Assembly: GCF_002234595.1 (NCBI RefSeq)
Contig: NZ_NMUL01000007.1
Location: 1-64,000, forward strand
DNA: 64,000 bases
Source: Amycolatopsis vastitatis
GTDB lineage: Bacteria > Actinomycetota > Actinomycetes > Mycobacteriales > Pseudonocardiaceae
Reading direction: 5' to 3'
The notes under the pieces are model-generated. The model was not told where the DNA came from and ran no database searches. It worked only from the letters and a program-made list of their open reading frames with translations. This document shows, piece by piece, positions 23,934 through 33,085 of the stretch (positions are counted from its first letter, which is position 1; each line of letters starts with the position of its first letter). The position numbers and the translations under genes are program-made.

Positions 23934-25244
23934 CTAGAGGAGCCACCGCAGAACCGTGCACCGGGACGCGACGAGCCCGAGGACGTCCCTGGCCTCACCG
24001 CCGATCCGGATCAGCTCACCGAGGTCCAGCGAGGTGGCCCCGGCCAGGTACGGCGGCCGGAGGTCCATCGCGATCCGGTGGTGCCACCGCGTCCACCAGA
24101 CTGCTCGCCACCACATGCACCGCTGGGTCGTCGTGCGGGCGAGCCAGACGGCGATGTTGCGGTAGTAGGCCTGGATGTCCTGGTAGGCGGCGTGCCCGGC
24201 CGCCGTCGCGGCGAACCCGACCTGCTTGACCGGGTCGGGGTTCCCGAGTTCGCCGACGAGGTTGATGTCGAAGAAGTGGTGCCAGGTCGCGTCGACCACC
24301 ACCCGCCCGACCGCATCGCGGTGCCCGTCGAACGCGCCGATGGCGCCGAACGTCCGCGGGTTCAGGACGCCCTTGACGTCGGCCGCTGTTCGTCCGAAAT
24401 GGATGTTCGACCACGCGATGACCTCCGGAGCGACGCTGCCCGGATACTCGGTGGTCTGGTAGCCGTCGAAGGTGAAGGTCGCCGACAGATCTGCCGGCTC
24501 GTAGCACTCGCCCTCGTGCGGGTGGTCCGGGAGGACGCGGATGATCCCGCGGGGGCCGCACAGCAGAGGATGCGGATAAGCGCGGTGGAAGTACGGGCTC
24601 CACGGCCAGGCCGAGTACAGCCGCGGCGTGATGCGCTGCGGAACATCGTCGGACTGGTCGTCGAACTGGACCCCGGGATCGTTGCCGGGGCTCAGGGTGT
24701 CCAGCCGGTTCGGACCGTCGGTTTTCGGTGCGACCGGCTCACCGTTGGGCCCGGGATCCGGCCAATACCACTTCCGCATCGACCGCACCCGCGGAACCCT
24801 GCCGCACAGCGCGACGCCGAGATCTTCGTGATCGCCGGTCGCGAAAACCCCGCCCCCGTCGTCCATGAACCGGGCGATGTCCCTCAGCTCCGTCTCGGTG
24901 ATCTCGGATCCGGCCCGTTCCACGCCGAAGAGCCAGATCTGGTCGTAACCCGAAAGGTCGTGCGCGTCGAACCGGAACTGCTGCAGATCCGCACTCGCAT
25001 CGGAGCGACGATGGGCCTTGGTCACGTCGAAGCGAACCCACGGGCCGGGCGGCACGGCGAGCGTGTCCAGCAGCGCCTTGAGCCCGAAGTTCCCGATCCC
25101 GAAAGTCCCACCCTGGTCGGTCACCATGAGGATCTTCACCGAACAGGGCCTCAGGAAAATCGGGTACACCGACCACGGATCCTTCACGTAGCGCCGTTGG
25201 CGATCGAACAGGTCGTCGAGCGCCTTCGCGCGATCATCAGGCAT
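23934..25244 (-). CDS. ThuA/GATase1-like hypothetical protein
   Basis: This 436-aa soluble protein opens with a Rossmann-like half: VKILMVTDQGGTFGIGNFGL, then YDQIWLFGVE and the ThuA-type ITETELRDIARFMDDGGGVFATGDHEDLG. The rest is rich in Trp and His (TWHHFFDINLVGELG), and no enzyme motif is certain. ATG at 25244 has GGAGGGG upstream. It is divergent from the large gene at 25451 with about 200 bases between, and likely belongs to the same module. Assignment to the ThuA-like group is tentative. Confidence 0.6.
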   Translation of the reverse strand: MPDDRAKALDDLFDRQRRYVKDPWSVYPIFLRPCSVKILMVTDQGGTFGIGNFGLKALLDTLAVPPGPWVRFDVTKAHRRSDASADLQQFRFDAHDLSGYDQIWLFGVERAGSEITETELRDIARFMDDGGGVFATGDHEDLGVALCGRVPRVRSMRKWYWPDPGPNGEPVAPKTDGPNRLDTLSPGNDPGVQFDDQSDDVPQRITPRLYSAWPWSPYFHRAYPHPLLCGPRGIIRVLPDHPHEGECYEPADLSATFTFDGYQTTEYPGSVAPEVIAWSNIHFGRTAADVKGVLNPRTFGAIGAFDGHRDAVGRVVVDATWHHFFDINLVGELGNPDPVKQVGFAATAAGHAAYQDIQAYYRNIAVWLARTTTQRCMWWRAVWWTRWHHRIAMDLRPPYLAGATSLDLGELIRIGGEARDVLGLVASRCTVLRWLL

Positions 25245-25450
25245 TTCCCCTCCTCGTGTGGATGACGTCGCCCACCCGGAGTGGCGCGACAAGAGGATGA
25301 GGCGGCCGGTGCGTCCCGGATACGCCGTCGTTTCCGTAGCCGGCCGCGGGACGCGGATGTATCTCGGCGCGGGTTTCCGCACCCTCACCAACGTCGCGCC
25401 GACATCCGAGGTCGGCTGCATCGCTGATACACGATCCTGGAGGGGCCGGC

Positions 25451-28216
25451 ATGACGGACATCTACGCGTTGCGGGCGTTGCGCGCACCGCGCCGAACCGA
25501 GGCAGCCGACGACTCGACGTTGGCCACTGAATGGTCGGAGGTGGATCCGGACATCCGTACCCATGTCCAGCGCTGGCAGTGGGGCGGCACGGAATTCGTC
25601 CCGCAGCTGCGCGAACTCGTCGCGAACAACGAGAATCCGGCCGGCCAGGCGCCTGCACTGGCCGAGGCTTTTCTGCGGCGCCCCACTGCGGTCACGGTGC
25701 TGGCGCTGCGCGGCGGTGTCGACCCGGCCGCCACCATGCCGGGGGAGGATGGCGGCCCGCCCGTTCCGATCCCCGGTCAGCCCGGCTTGTCGGTGCTCGA
25801 TCGACTTGACCGATGGCTGGTCGCCCAGGACAACGAGCCGGAGCCGCCGGAACTCGACGAGTGGCTCCGTGCCGCCGCGCCACAGTCGCCCGTGGACGAC
25901 GACGCCGATCACGACGGCGAAGTCGAACCGAGGCCGCTGCCGCTGGAGTCCCGGAGCGTTCTGTACAGGCTGTTCGGGATGACCTGGTCGCGGCTGCTGG
26001 ATTCGTTGGCCGCGGCACTGCTGCTTCCGCAAGAAGCCGAGCTCGCGCAGCGCCTCAACCGGCTGCTGCTGGTCGCCGGAATGGTCGAGCGCCGGTCCTT
26101 CCACCGGCGGCCGCTGACCACGGGGGAGATCTCGAAGCTGCTGGCGCGCCGTACGCCGCTGCTGCCGGACCCGCCTTTCCCGGCGGTCCTGCCGGAGGAT
26201 CAGGTGAAGCTGGTGCGGCGCGCGACGACCAGCGACCTGTTCGTCGTCCGCAAGGAGTGGCGTGGATACGTGGCGGACGAGATCGCCGAGATCCGCAACG
26301 TGATGACCGGTGAGCACCACGACAGCCGATTCATCCGCATCGACGAGTCCGAGCTGGTCGAAACGACCACCTCGTCGACCGATTCCACCACCGAAACGTC
26401 AGCGGAGATGTCGGACGAGTCGAATTTCACCGAGCAGAGCAAGCGGGAACTCGACTTGGCGATCGGCACGAAGGGGCAAGTCGATGTATCCGCGCAGTAC
26501 AGTTCGGTGAGCCTCGACGTGTCCGCCGGGTTCACCGCCGACTTTTCGCTGAAGGACTCGACCGACCGGACCACGCAAATCGCCAAGAAGGCCATCGCGC
26601 GAGCCGCGTCGAAGATCGAGACCCAGACCCGGCAGGAACGGACGCGCAGGACGCTGACGCGGACCGAGCTGCGTGAACGGCACAAGCTCGACAACACGTC
26701 CGGGGACCACGTCCGGGGCGTGTACCGGTGGGTGGCGCGAGTGGACCGGTTTCAGATCTGGCGCTACCCGGACCGGTTGCAGCTGGAGTTCGAGGTGCCG
26801 GAGCCGGGCCGCTATCTGCTGAAGCAGCTGAAGAGCGTTCCCGCCCGAGCCGGCTCCGTCGGCAAACCCCCGGAATTCGCACTCCCCGCCGAGGGCCTCA
26901 CCGGAGAAAACTACCTGGCACTGGCCGCCAAGTACGGGGCGACCGGTTTGCCGGAGCCGCCGCAGCCGGTGGTCGGGACGTCCGCGGCGATCGCGCTGAT
27001 GGCCAAGGACCCCGGCACCGCACCGACCGCCGACTACTGGAACCCGCCGGTGCTCACCCAATCCGTGGAAGTGGCGGTGCCTCCCGGGTACGCGGTGGCC
27101 ACTGTCAAAACCAACATCGAAGTGACCCCGTTCCACGCGATGTGGAAACGGGAGATGTCGGAGTCCGCGAACTATGACCGGCAGGAGAACCTGCACACGA
27201 TCACCGCGACCGTGGCCGCCGGCGACCAGATGGTCTACGACAGCCAGGCCGGTCCGGGAAGCGGCCCGAACAGCATCATGTCTTCCGGCTCGCCCGACTA
27301 CCTCGTGCAGTACATGGACGGACACCTGCACCACACCGGCGCGGAGCAGAGGCTCGCCGACCCGGTCGTCGTGAAACTGCCGATCTCGGTGTGCCTGGTC
27401 GGCGCCTGGGCCGGCAACGTCGGCATCGAACTGAAGTGCGAGCTCACCGAGCAGGCCAAAGCCGTCTGGGTGCGGGACGTCTACGACGCGGTGCGAGCCG
27501 CCTACGACGCCTGGCTCCGCGAGTGGCGTGCCGAGCAGGCCATGACCGGAAATCCCGCCGAGCTGGCTGAACGTTCTCCGCTTCGCAATGCGGAGATGGT
27601 GCAGAACGAGGTGCGCCGGCACGTCATCACGTGGCTGCTCGGCGAATCTCCTTTCCAAGGCAGGAATGCCGTCCCGGCCAGGGCGGTACCCCCGGCGCAC
27701 GACAACACTCCGGACATCGACGTCCCCGCAGCGCTGAGCTCCGCCCCCACAATCCAGTTTCTCGAGCAGGCGCTGGAATGGTCCAACCTCGCGTGGGTCG
27801 CCTACCCGTACTACTGGGCAGGCCGCGGCCGTTGGCCGGAGCTGGTGGATCTCGAGACGGCCGACCCGGCGCTGGGCAGCTTCCTGCGGGCCGGGTCGAT
27901 CCGGGTCGTCGTTCCGGCTCGGGTCGGGTTCGGTACCGCGGTGCTGCACTGGCTCACCTATCGGCAGCCGTGGCTCGGCGGTTCGTGCGCCCCGGTCCCC
28001 GGCCGGCCGATGTTCCTTTCGGTGGCTCGGGAGATTCGTGACCAGCTGATGCCGCCGTCGGACGGAGAACCCTGCGACAGCTGGGAGGTCGCCTTGCCGA
28101 CGACGTTGCAGTGGCTGGACGACAAGGCCGCCGGACTGCCGTTGAACACGATGGGCCGGCTCGGGAAGCCACCGCACGAGCCACCGGACCCACTTCTCGG
28201 CGACGACGAGGTGTAG
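25451..28216 (+). CDS. Large hypothetical protein, 921 aa, unrecognised family
   Basis: No enzyme motif is visible. The N-terminal 250 residues are helical. A signature region follows: YVADEIAEIRNVMTGEHHDSRF, a Ser/Thr/Glu-rich stretch (TTTSSTDSTTETSAEMSDES), repeated amphipathic beta strands (VSAQYSSVSLDVSAGFTADFSL), a basic helix (RAASKIETQTRQERTRRTLTRT), then GVYRWVARVDRFQIWRYPDRL. This middle part resembles strands of membrane-inserting or tail-like proteins, but that is only an impression. The C-terminal 400 residues are mixed. It is the first gene of a three-gene rightward unit ending in a probable toxin. ATG at 25451 follows GGAGG at 25440. Confidence 0.7.
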   Translation: MTDIYALRALRAPRRTEAADDSTLATEWSEVDPDIRTHVQRWQWGGTEFVPQLRELVANNENPAGQAPALAEAFLRRPTAVTVLALRGGVDPAATMPGEDGGPPVPIPGQPGLSVLDRLDRWLVAQDNEPEPPELDEWLRAAAPQSPVDDDADHDGEVEPRPLPLESRSVLYRLFGMTWSRLLDSLAAALLLPQEAELAQRLNRLLLVAGMVERRSFHRRPLTTGEISKLLARRTPLLPDPPFPAVLPEDQVKLVRRATTSDLFVVRKEWRGYVADEIAEIRNVMTGEHHDSRFIRIDESELVETTTSSTDSTTETSAEMSDESNFTEQSKRELDLAIGTKGQVDVSAQYSSVSLDVSAGFTADFSLKDSTDRTTQIAKKAIARAASKIETQTRQERTRRTLTRTELRERHKLDNTSGDHVRGVYRWVARVDRFQIWRYPDRLQLEFEVPEPGRYLLKQLKSVPARAGSVGKPPEFALPAEGLTGENYLALAAKYGATGLPEPPQPVVGTSAAIALMAKDPGTAPTADYWNPPVLTQSVEVAVPPGYAVATVKTNIEVTPFHAMWKREMSESANYDRQENLHTITATVAAGDQMVYDSQAGPGSGPNSIMSSGSPDYLVQYMDGHLHHTGAEQRLADPVVVKLPISVCLVGAWAGNVGIELKCELTEQAKAVWVRDVYDAVRAAYDAWLREWRAEQAMTGNPAELAERSPLRNAEMVQNEVRRHVITWLLGESPFQGRNAVPARAVPPAHDNTPDIDVPAALSSAPTIQFLEQALEWSNLAWVAYPYYWAGRGRWPELVDLETADPALGSFLRAGSIRVVVPARVGFGTAVLHWLTYRQPWLGGSCAPVPGRPMFLSVAREIRDQLMPPSDGEPCDSWEVALPTTLQWLDDKAAGLPLNTMGRLGKPPHEPPDPLLGDDEV

Positions 28217-28218
28217 TC

Positions 28219-29730
28219 ATGGCGGAGACAGCCGACTTCGTCGTGCAGTTGCCCGGCGAAGCACCCCGGCAGCCCGGAGAACCCGAGGCCGGGCGACTGA
28301 CCGTCGATCTGGCGGTCGCGTTCGCCGAACACCGATCCATCCCGGTCGAAGTCAGCGAAGCGGGGATCGCCGACGTGGCCGACACCTTGCACCGCGTCGG
28401 CGGGGAGGCACTGGTGCGTGAGTTCAGCCGTGCCTTGGGGAATCGCGTGCAAGACGCGCCCCGTGAAGAGGCGATCCGGGCATCCGAAGCGCTTCGGATC
28501 CTCGAACGGCACATCACCTCGCTGCGAGCCGAGTCGATCGCCTGTCTGGAGGCGCTCGACTCGGCTGCCCGCCAGGTGTTCGAGCATGACCTGACCCTGG
28601 CGACGGTCGAGGGGCAGCCGGGCAAGTTCGGGTTCGACGTCGACCAGGAAGGTCACCCTTCCGTCCCACCGGACGGCGAAAGCCACACCAGGTATCGGAA
28701 GCTCAGATCCTTGGTCGCGGAACTGGACACGTTGCGTCGCGCCGTCAAGCGGTGGAACTTCACGATTCCGCCGAACGCCCCCACCGCGCGCCGCCAGTTC
28801 GAGGAATCGGCGCTGGGACCGTACACACAAAGATTGAAGTTCGCGGCGGAACTGTACCCGGCGCTGATCACGACCGCGCCGAGGCTGTTGAAGGAGCTGG
28901 AAGGCGAAGCGCCGGCCGACATCGCGCGGTGGGCGGCCGACCCCGGGAACGAAACTCGCCTCGACGAGGTCATCCAGGGAGAAGTGGTGCGAGCGTTCAA
29001 GGATCTGCGCCAGAGCCAGCCGAAGTACCGGGACGGTGTCCTGTCGGGCGCCGACCGCGCGATGGAAGCGGCCAGATCGGCCGTCGAGCGGTACTGGGAC
29101 GACTCGCCCGCCGAAGTCCTGGGCCGGCTGCATCCACTGTGGAAACACCGGTTCCTGGTCCAGTCCGCGCTGGAACTGCAGAGCTACCGGCCCGGCGACC
29201 ACGGCTATGCCGTCGGTATCGACTCCCTCTACGCGGCGATGGCCGCCCAAGAACGGAGCCGCGCGGAAGCCGAAGACATCGACAGGATGATCGGCTGGGC
29301 GTCGATCGGGTTCGGAGTGCTCACCCTGATCCCGGTCGTCGGCCAGTTGGCGCTCGTGGCCATGGTCGCCATCACGGCGATCCAGACGCTGGAAGAAGCC
29401 CAGAAGTACGCAACCGAGACGGTCGCCAATCAAGCGCTCGGGCACCAGGCGCGTCGCTACGACGTGCCTGAGCCCGACGCGACCGGGCTCATCTGCAACG
29501 TCTTGTCCCTGACCGCGGACGTCGCTCTGCCGGTGATCGGAAAGCTGCTCGCCAAAACCGTGCTTCGCCCGACGAGCCGCGTGATCGCGGCCACCCGGGT
29601 CAGGACAGTGTTGACCGTGGGGGAGCACTCCGCCAACCTGGCCGGCCTTCTGGTGTCCGCGAACGCCGCCGCGGTCGAGCGCGAGTTGCGTCGACTGCAA
29701 CTGCTCCCCGGGGAAAGCGGACGAAAATGA
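28219..29730 (+). CDS. Hypothetical 503-aa protein with a membrane hairpin
   Basis: The protein is mostly helical, with a Gly/Val-rich double membrane segment near residues 358-385 (WASIGFGVLTLIPVVGQLAL). A second hydrophobic stretch lies in the region of DVALPVIGKLLAKTVLRP. It begins two bases after the stop of the 921-aa gene and overlaps the toxin gene by 4 bases (ATGA), so all three are co-translated. The helical body plus hairpin is compatible with a pore-forming or translocation subunit, but this is inference. Confidence 0.65.
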   Translation: MAETADFVVQLPGEAPRQPGEPEAGRLTVDLAVAFAEHRSIPVEVSEAGIADVADTLHRVGGEALVREFSRALGNRVQDAPREEAIRASEALRILERHITSLRAESIACLEALDSAARQVFEHDLTLATVEGQPGKFGFDVDQEGHPSVPPDGESHTRYRKLRSLVAELDTLRRAVKRWNFTIPPNAPTARRQFEESALGPYTQRLKFAAELYPALITTAPRLLKELEGEAPADIARWAADPGNETRLDEVIQGEVVRAFKDLRQSQPKYRDGVLSGADRAMEAARSAVERYWDDSPAEVLGRLHPLWKHRFLVQSALELQSYRPGDHGYAVGIDSLYAAMAAQERSRAEAEDIDRMIGWASIGFGVLTLIPVVGQLALVAMVAITAIQTLEEAQKYATETVANQALGHQARRYDVPEPDATGLICNVLSLTADVALPVIGKLLAKTVLRPTSRVIAATRVRTVLTVGEHSANLAGLLVSANAAAVERELRRLQLLPGESGRK

Positions 29731-31046
29731 CCAGCTTCGTGGGAAAATTGGAGAATGCGGCGGAAGAGGCAGTAACGCACACCCACGTACCGCCGCCCAA
29801 GGCCGGCCCGGAACCGCCGCTGCACGCCGGGGGTGAACTGCCCCACGCCCACCCCGAGGTGAGCGTCCCGGTCGCCGTGCGTACGGTAGTCGACCACGCC
29901 GCTCTCGAGCGGGCACTGGAGGGCGCTGGTTCGGCGGTTTCGGCCGGTGACTCCGCTCGCCTCGTCGTGATCGCCGAGAAGAAGCTGGCCGGCCGCGCTG
30001 TCGAGGCCCTGAGTGCCGCCGAGCGACAGCAGCTTGTCGACGCTCTGCGGCAGGAACTCGTCAAGCTGTCTCCTGGTGCAGCAGAACGGCGACGCCGGCT
30101 GCTTGCCGATGCGAAAGCGATGTTCTCCGCCGAAAACGGCTCCACGCTGATCGTCTCGACCGCGTCAGCGCCGGGAGGGACCTGGGTGTTCTTCCATGAC
30201 GGCTCCAAGACGTCACCGGTGATCGGGGGAGAATCGTTCTTCCCCGATCTTCCCGGTACACCGGTCCCCGCGAAAAGACCGGATCCGAAGAAAGCCGGTA
30301 TCGCCGGTAGCCCGAGTTGGCGGACCGCGAGTGGCGGGCTCGTGACGAAGCCTCCTCCGCTGCCGGCCAAACCGGTGACAGTGCCCAGCGGCCTGGACGC
30401 ACAGGCTCTCGAGAAGGCCCCGGATATCGTGCTCGGCGAGATCGCCCGTGCGCGGACGGCAGCCGTCGAAGCGGCCGAAAGACAGGCAGCGCCGGTCAAG
30501 CTGTCCGCGGCACCCGGGAGCCGGAGAGCCGGCCAACGGATCGCCCGCATCACCAAGGTCTACCCGGAGGTGCCCGGCGGAGTGTGGGACGAGTGCACCG
30601 TGGCCGAAGGGGTCACCGGCCCCGAGGTCGATCGAATGCCGGATTCGGAGATGGACAAAGTACTGCCGACGATCGGTTCACTGACCGACGACCCGAAGCT
30701 GCAGGGGATGGCGCGAATGCACGCATTCGGCCCGATACTCGGCGACGAGACCCTCGCCGGGGTCGCCTACGGCCCGCATGTGGCCGCCAACCTCCTGGCC
30801 AGCGGCCATACCGAGGGCTTCGCGCGTGTCGGAGCGAAGCAGACTGGGCGCTTGAACGTGAAGGCGGGGACTCCGGTCAAAGTCAGCCAGTACGTCAAGT
30901 ATCGGCCGGTCAAGGGGTCCAAAGCCGGACGGTATCCGTTCGTGGTCGCCGTGAAGTATGAGTACACGCTCGAATCGGGTGCGCGGACGGTGGCGGTCAT
31001 CGACATTTCGCCAAGAGGCGAGGTGACGTACTACATCGATCGTTGA
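29727..31046 (+). CDS. Probable polymorphic toxin with a C-terminal type-4-like domain
   Basis: This 439-aa protein has a Pro/His-rich N-terminus without a signal peptide, a helical middle and a C-terminal domain of about 115 residues. That domain reads GMARMHAFGPILGDETLAGV, GPHVAANLLASGHTEGFARV and a beta-rich tail (VAVKYEYTLESGARTVAVID). It resembles the polymorphic toxin type 4 fold (His and GDE near its start). The likeness is from memory and needs a profile search. It ends the three-gene unit beginning at 25451. No immunity gene is evident behind it; att-linked sequence follows. Confidence 0.55.
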   Translation: MTSFVGKLENAAEEAVTHTHVPPPKAGPEPPLHAGGELPHAHPEVSVPVAVRTVVDHAALERALEGAGSAVSAGDSARLVVIAEKKLAGRAVEALSAAERQQLVDALRQELVKLSPGAAERRRRLLADAKAMFSAENGSTLIVSTASAPGGTWVFFHDGSKTSPVIGGESFFPDLPGTPVPAKRPDPKKAGIAGSPSWRTASGGLVTKPPPLPAKPVTVPSGLDAQALEKAPDIVLGEIARARTAAVEAAERQAAPVKLSAAPGSRRAGQRIARITKVYPEVPGGVWDECTVAEGVTGPEVDRMPDSEMDKVLPTIGSLTDDPKLQGMARMHAFGPILGDETLAGVAYGPHVAANLLASGHTEGFARVGAKQTGRLNVKAGTPVKVSQYVKYRPVKGSKAGRYPFVVAVKYEYTLESGARTVAVIDISPRGEVTYYIDR

Positions 31047-31495
31047 CGGCGACAGCAGCACACGCGCCGTTCCTCACCTCGGGCCGCGATCGCCTCGCGC
31101 CGGAAAGCATCACCCGCGACACACCAGGTTCGGGACGAGGGCGCGATGTCGCGAGTCGAGCTGGGGAGCGCCTGGAGCTGCGACGCGCCCGGGTGGAGGA
31201 CAGACGGCGGGCGTGATCGGCCACGGTTCTCGCGCTGGCACGGCTGTTGGAAGAGGACGAGCGCGAGGAAATCGGCCATTGTCTCGCCGAAGGCGTGCAG
31301 AGCATCGACATAGGGGACGCGGCACCCGAGGAGGTGCCCTTGCGCCGCATCGGCAGCGGTCAAGTGCGCTGGACGCGCCCCAAACTTGACCTGGTCCTCA
31401 AGGACCCCGGGCATGATCAACTGCAAGATCAAGAGCAAGCGCAAGAAAGCCGCCTGACCTGGGCTTACACCCAGGCCAAGCGACTCTTCGATCCG
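31047..31495. other. Intergenic stretch left of attL, no supported gene
   Basis: ORFs here lack ribosome sites and recognisable content. A downstream immunity gene for the toxin was looked for and not found. The stretch may be chromosomal sequence altered during element integration. Confidence 0.5.
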
Positions 31496-31538
31496 GTCGG
31501 GCTGACAGGATTCGAACCTGCGACCCCTTGACCCCCAG
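31496..31538. other. attL: 43-bp copy of the tRNA-Pro 3' half
   Basis: All 43 bases are identical to 53011-53053, the 3' half of tRNA-Pro(GGG) through the anticodon loop. The 5' half of the tRNA is missing here, so it is an attachment-site duplicate and not a gene. It marks the left end of the integrated element. Confidence 0.9.
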
Positions 31539-31636
31539 GCACTTAACAGGCGTAAAAGTGCTGGTCAAAGCCGCTATCTGCCTGACTGTAGCAGTCTGCT
31601 GACGTCCGTAAACGTCCGCTGGAGTCCTCGGTCATC

Positions 31637-31656
31637 GTCAGGCAGTTGGTCAGGCA
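31637..31656 (+). repeat. Integrase arm-type site pair, outer left
   Basis: Two GTCAGGCA copies begin 12 bases apart (31637, 31649), about 100 bases inside attL. The same spaced pair occurs near each of the other three element ends. Confidence 0.6.
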
Positions 31657-31950
31657 GCGGGCCGTGCTGAGGCTCACCGTACGGCGATGCTGGACGGCTT
31701 TTGAACGGATCTTGAAACCTAGGCCTTGGCCTCCACAAAGGCTCCGTCAGGGGGCGCCTTGGGGGTGTATTGGGGGTAGCAGGCCATCGTGGCCGCCGCT
31801 GCAGCCTGGTCCTCGACGGCCTGAGGACCTATCAACACGCGAGCGAGAGCTGGGGTCTGCCGTCACGGAGCTGGCCTTAAGCTGTGACCTGTTGCATCGG
31901 AGTAGCTACTTTGCGTAGCAAATGGTGGCTGAAGTCTGGCTGGAGCGATC

Positions 31951-32610
31951 GTGTCGGTGGTGCGAGCTATCGTCTGCCCTATGGTGACCTTCATCGTTGC
32001 TTCGGCTTCGGCTCAGCCGCCTCCGTCGACGCCTCCGTCGGTAGCCCCTGTTGAGGCGTCCAACGCTGTGATCAACTTGTCGGCGGCACAAGCAACACTC
32101 CTGGTGGGGGTGACTGCAGCTCTGATTACCCTCGCGACTACCGCGCTGGTTGGGCGGAGAGAAAGTCGTCGCTATAGGGTGGAATTTGCCACAAGGCAGC
32201 TCAACGAGTTATATGCACCAATCAAGCTTCTTTTGGCGCAGGACGCCGTTCTCGCAAATCAGCTAAAGGGAGGTTCGTCAGATGGTAAACATTTGCTTGA
32301 GGACGTGAACTCGATCTTAGCGGACGCGGGAAGGCTTGCTATAGCTAAGCAGATAGTTGCAATAAACAGGAAAATCTCCGGCGTGTTGGAATCTAAATCT
32401 GGACTCTGTAGCGGCCCAATACCGGTCTCATTCTCCAAGTTTCTTGGACATTATTATATGCTGGATAGGGCGGTTTCGGGAGAGCCCTTCGTGCCGAATG
32501 CGGAATTCGAGTATTTCCCGAAGCAATTTGAGCAAGATATTGATTCCGGCTACGAATCATTGCGCACGGGAGTGGTGAAGGGACTGGGGCCTTGGTACCG
32601 CCGCCGGTAG
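31951..32610 (+). CDS. AT-richer membrane protein of the element's left cargo
   Basis: This 219-aa protein has a signal-like N-terminus (VTFIVASASAQPPPS), one membrane helix (about residues 50-72, LLVGVTAALITLATTALV) and a cytoplasmic helical domain starting RRESRRYRVEFATRQLNELY. GTG at 31951 has GGAG 5 bases upstream; ATG at 31981 has none. Base composition drops sharply compared with the chromosome. The next gene, a HIT protein, overlaps its end by 19 bases. Function is unknown; small single-helix membrane proteins beside an enzyme are a common defence layout. Confidence 0.65.
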   Translation: MSVVRAIVCPMVTFIVASASAQPPPSTPPSVAPVEASNAVINLSAAQATLLVGVTAALITLATTALVGRRESRRYRVEFATRQLNELYAPIKLLLAQDAVLANQLKGGSSDGKHLLEDVNSILADAGRLAIAKQIVAINRKISGVLESKSGLCSGPIPVSFSKFLGHYYMLDRAVSGEPFVPNAEFEYFPKQFEQDIDSGYESLRTGVVKGLGPWYRRR

Positions 32611-32999
32611 AGCTAAGTGCGTCCCAAGGTGTTCAGTCGTGCCGTTTCTGTGCAATTACTGAGCAAGTGTCGACGAATGGCCTTATTGCCGTAATTGACG
32701 ACGCGTACCCGGTCTCGTTCGGCCATAAGTTGGTCGTCCCGAGGAGGCATGTGGTCAGTCCATTTGATTTGACGTCCGACGAGTCTTTGCAAGTATGGAG
32801 AATGATTCGCGATCTCCGCGAAAAAATGATGGCCAATGATTCGAGTATTGAAGGGTTTAACGTCGGATTCAATTCCGGTCGCGCCGCAGGGCAGACAGTG
32901 CTACATGCTCACATCCACCTTATTCCGCGTCGCATTGGAGATACGCCTGAGCCGCGCGGCGGGGTTCGAGGTGTTATTCCTGCGCGAATGGCGTACTAG
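32592..32999 (+). CDS. HIT-family nucleotide hydrolase or transferase
   Basis: This 135-aa protein has the HIT fold with the catalytic HAHIHLIPR motif (HxHxHxx) and an N-terminal CRFC that may bind zinc. HIT proteins cleave nucleotide phosphoanhydrides or phosphoramidates, for example AMP conjugates. TTG at 32592 is the only upstream start and lies after GGACTGGGG. Its overlap with the membrane gene by 19 bases indicates coupling. In a mobile element the pair might act on nucleotide signals, which is inference. Confidence 0.85.
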   Translation: MVPPPVELSASQGVQSCRFCAITEQVSTNGLIAVIDDAYPVSFGHKLVVPRRHVVSPFDLTSDESLQVWRMIRDLREKMMANDSSIEGFNVGFNSGRAAGQTVLHAHIHLIPRRIGDTPEPRGGVRGVIPARMAY

Positions 33000-33085
33000 A
33001 TCCGCCTTCGAGGAGGTGTGGATCGCGGTAGGTGGGCGCCTCGCAATTCTATCATTCGAAAGTTTGTAGCGGGGCGAGGGTGACC

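Noticed and set aside
31247..31531. ORF of 94 codons as a possible immunity gene
   Set aside because: It runs through attL, has no ribosome site and unnatural composition.
31496..31538. Possible second tRNA-Pro gene
   Set aside because: Only the 3' half is present; the acceptor 5' strand and D arm are absent. It is an att copy.
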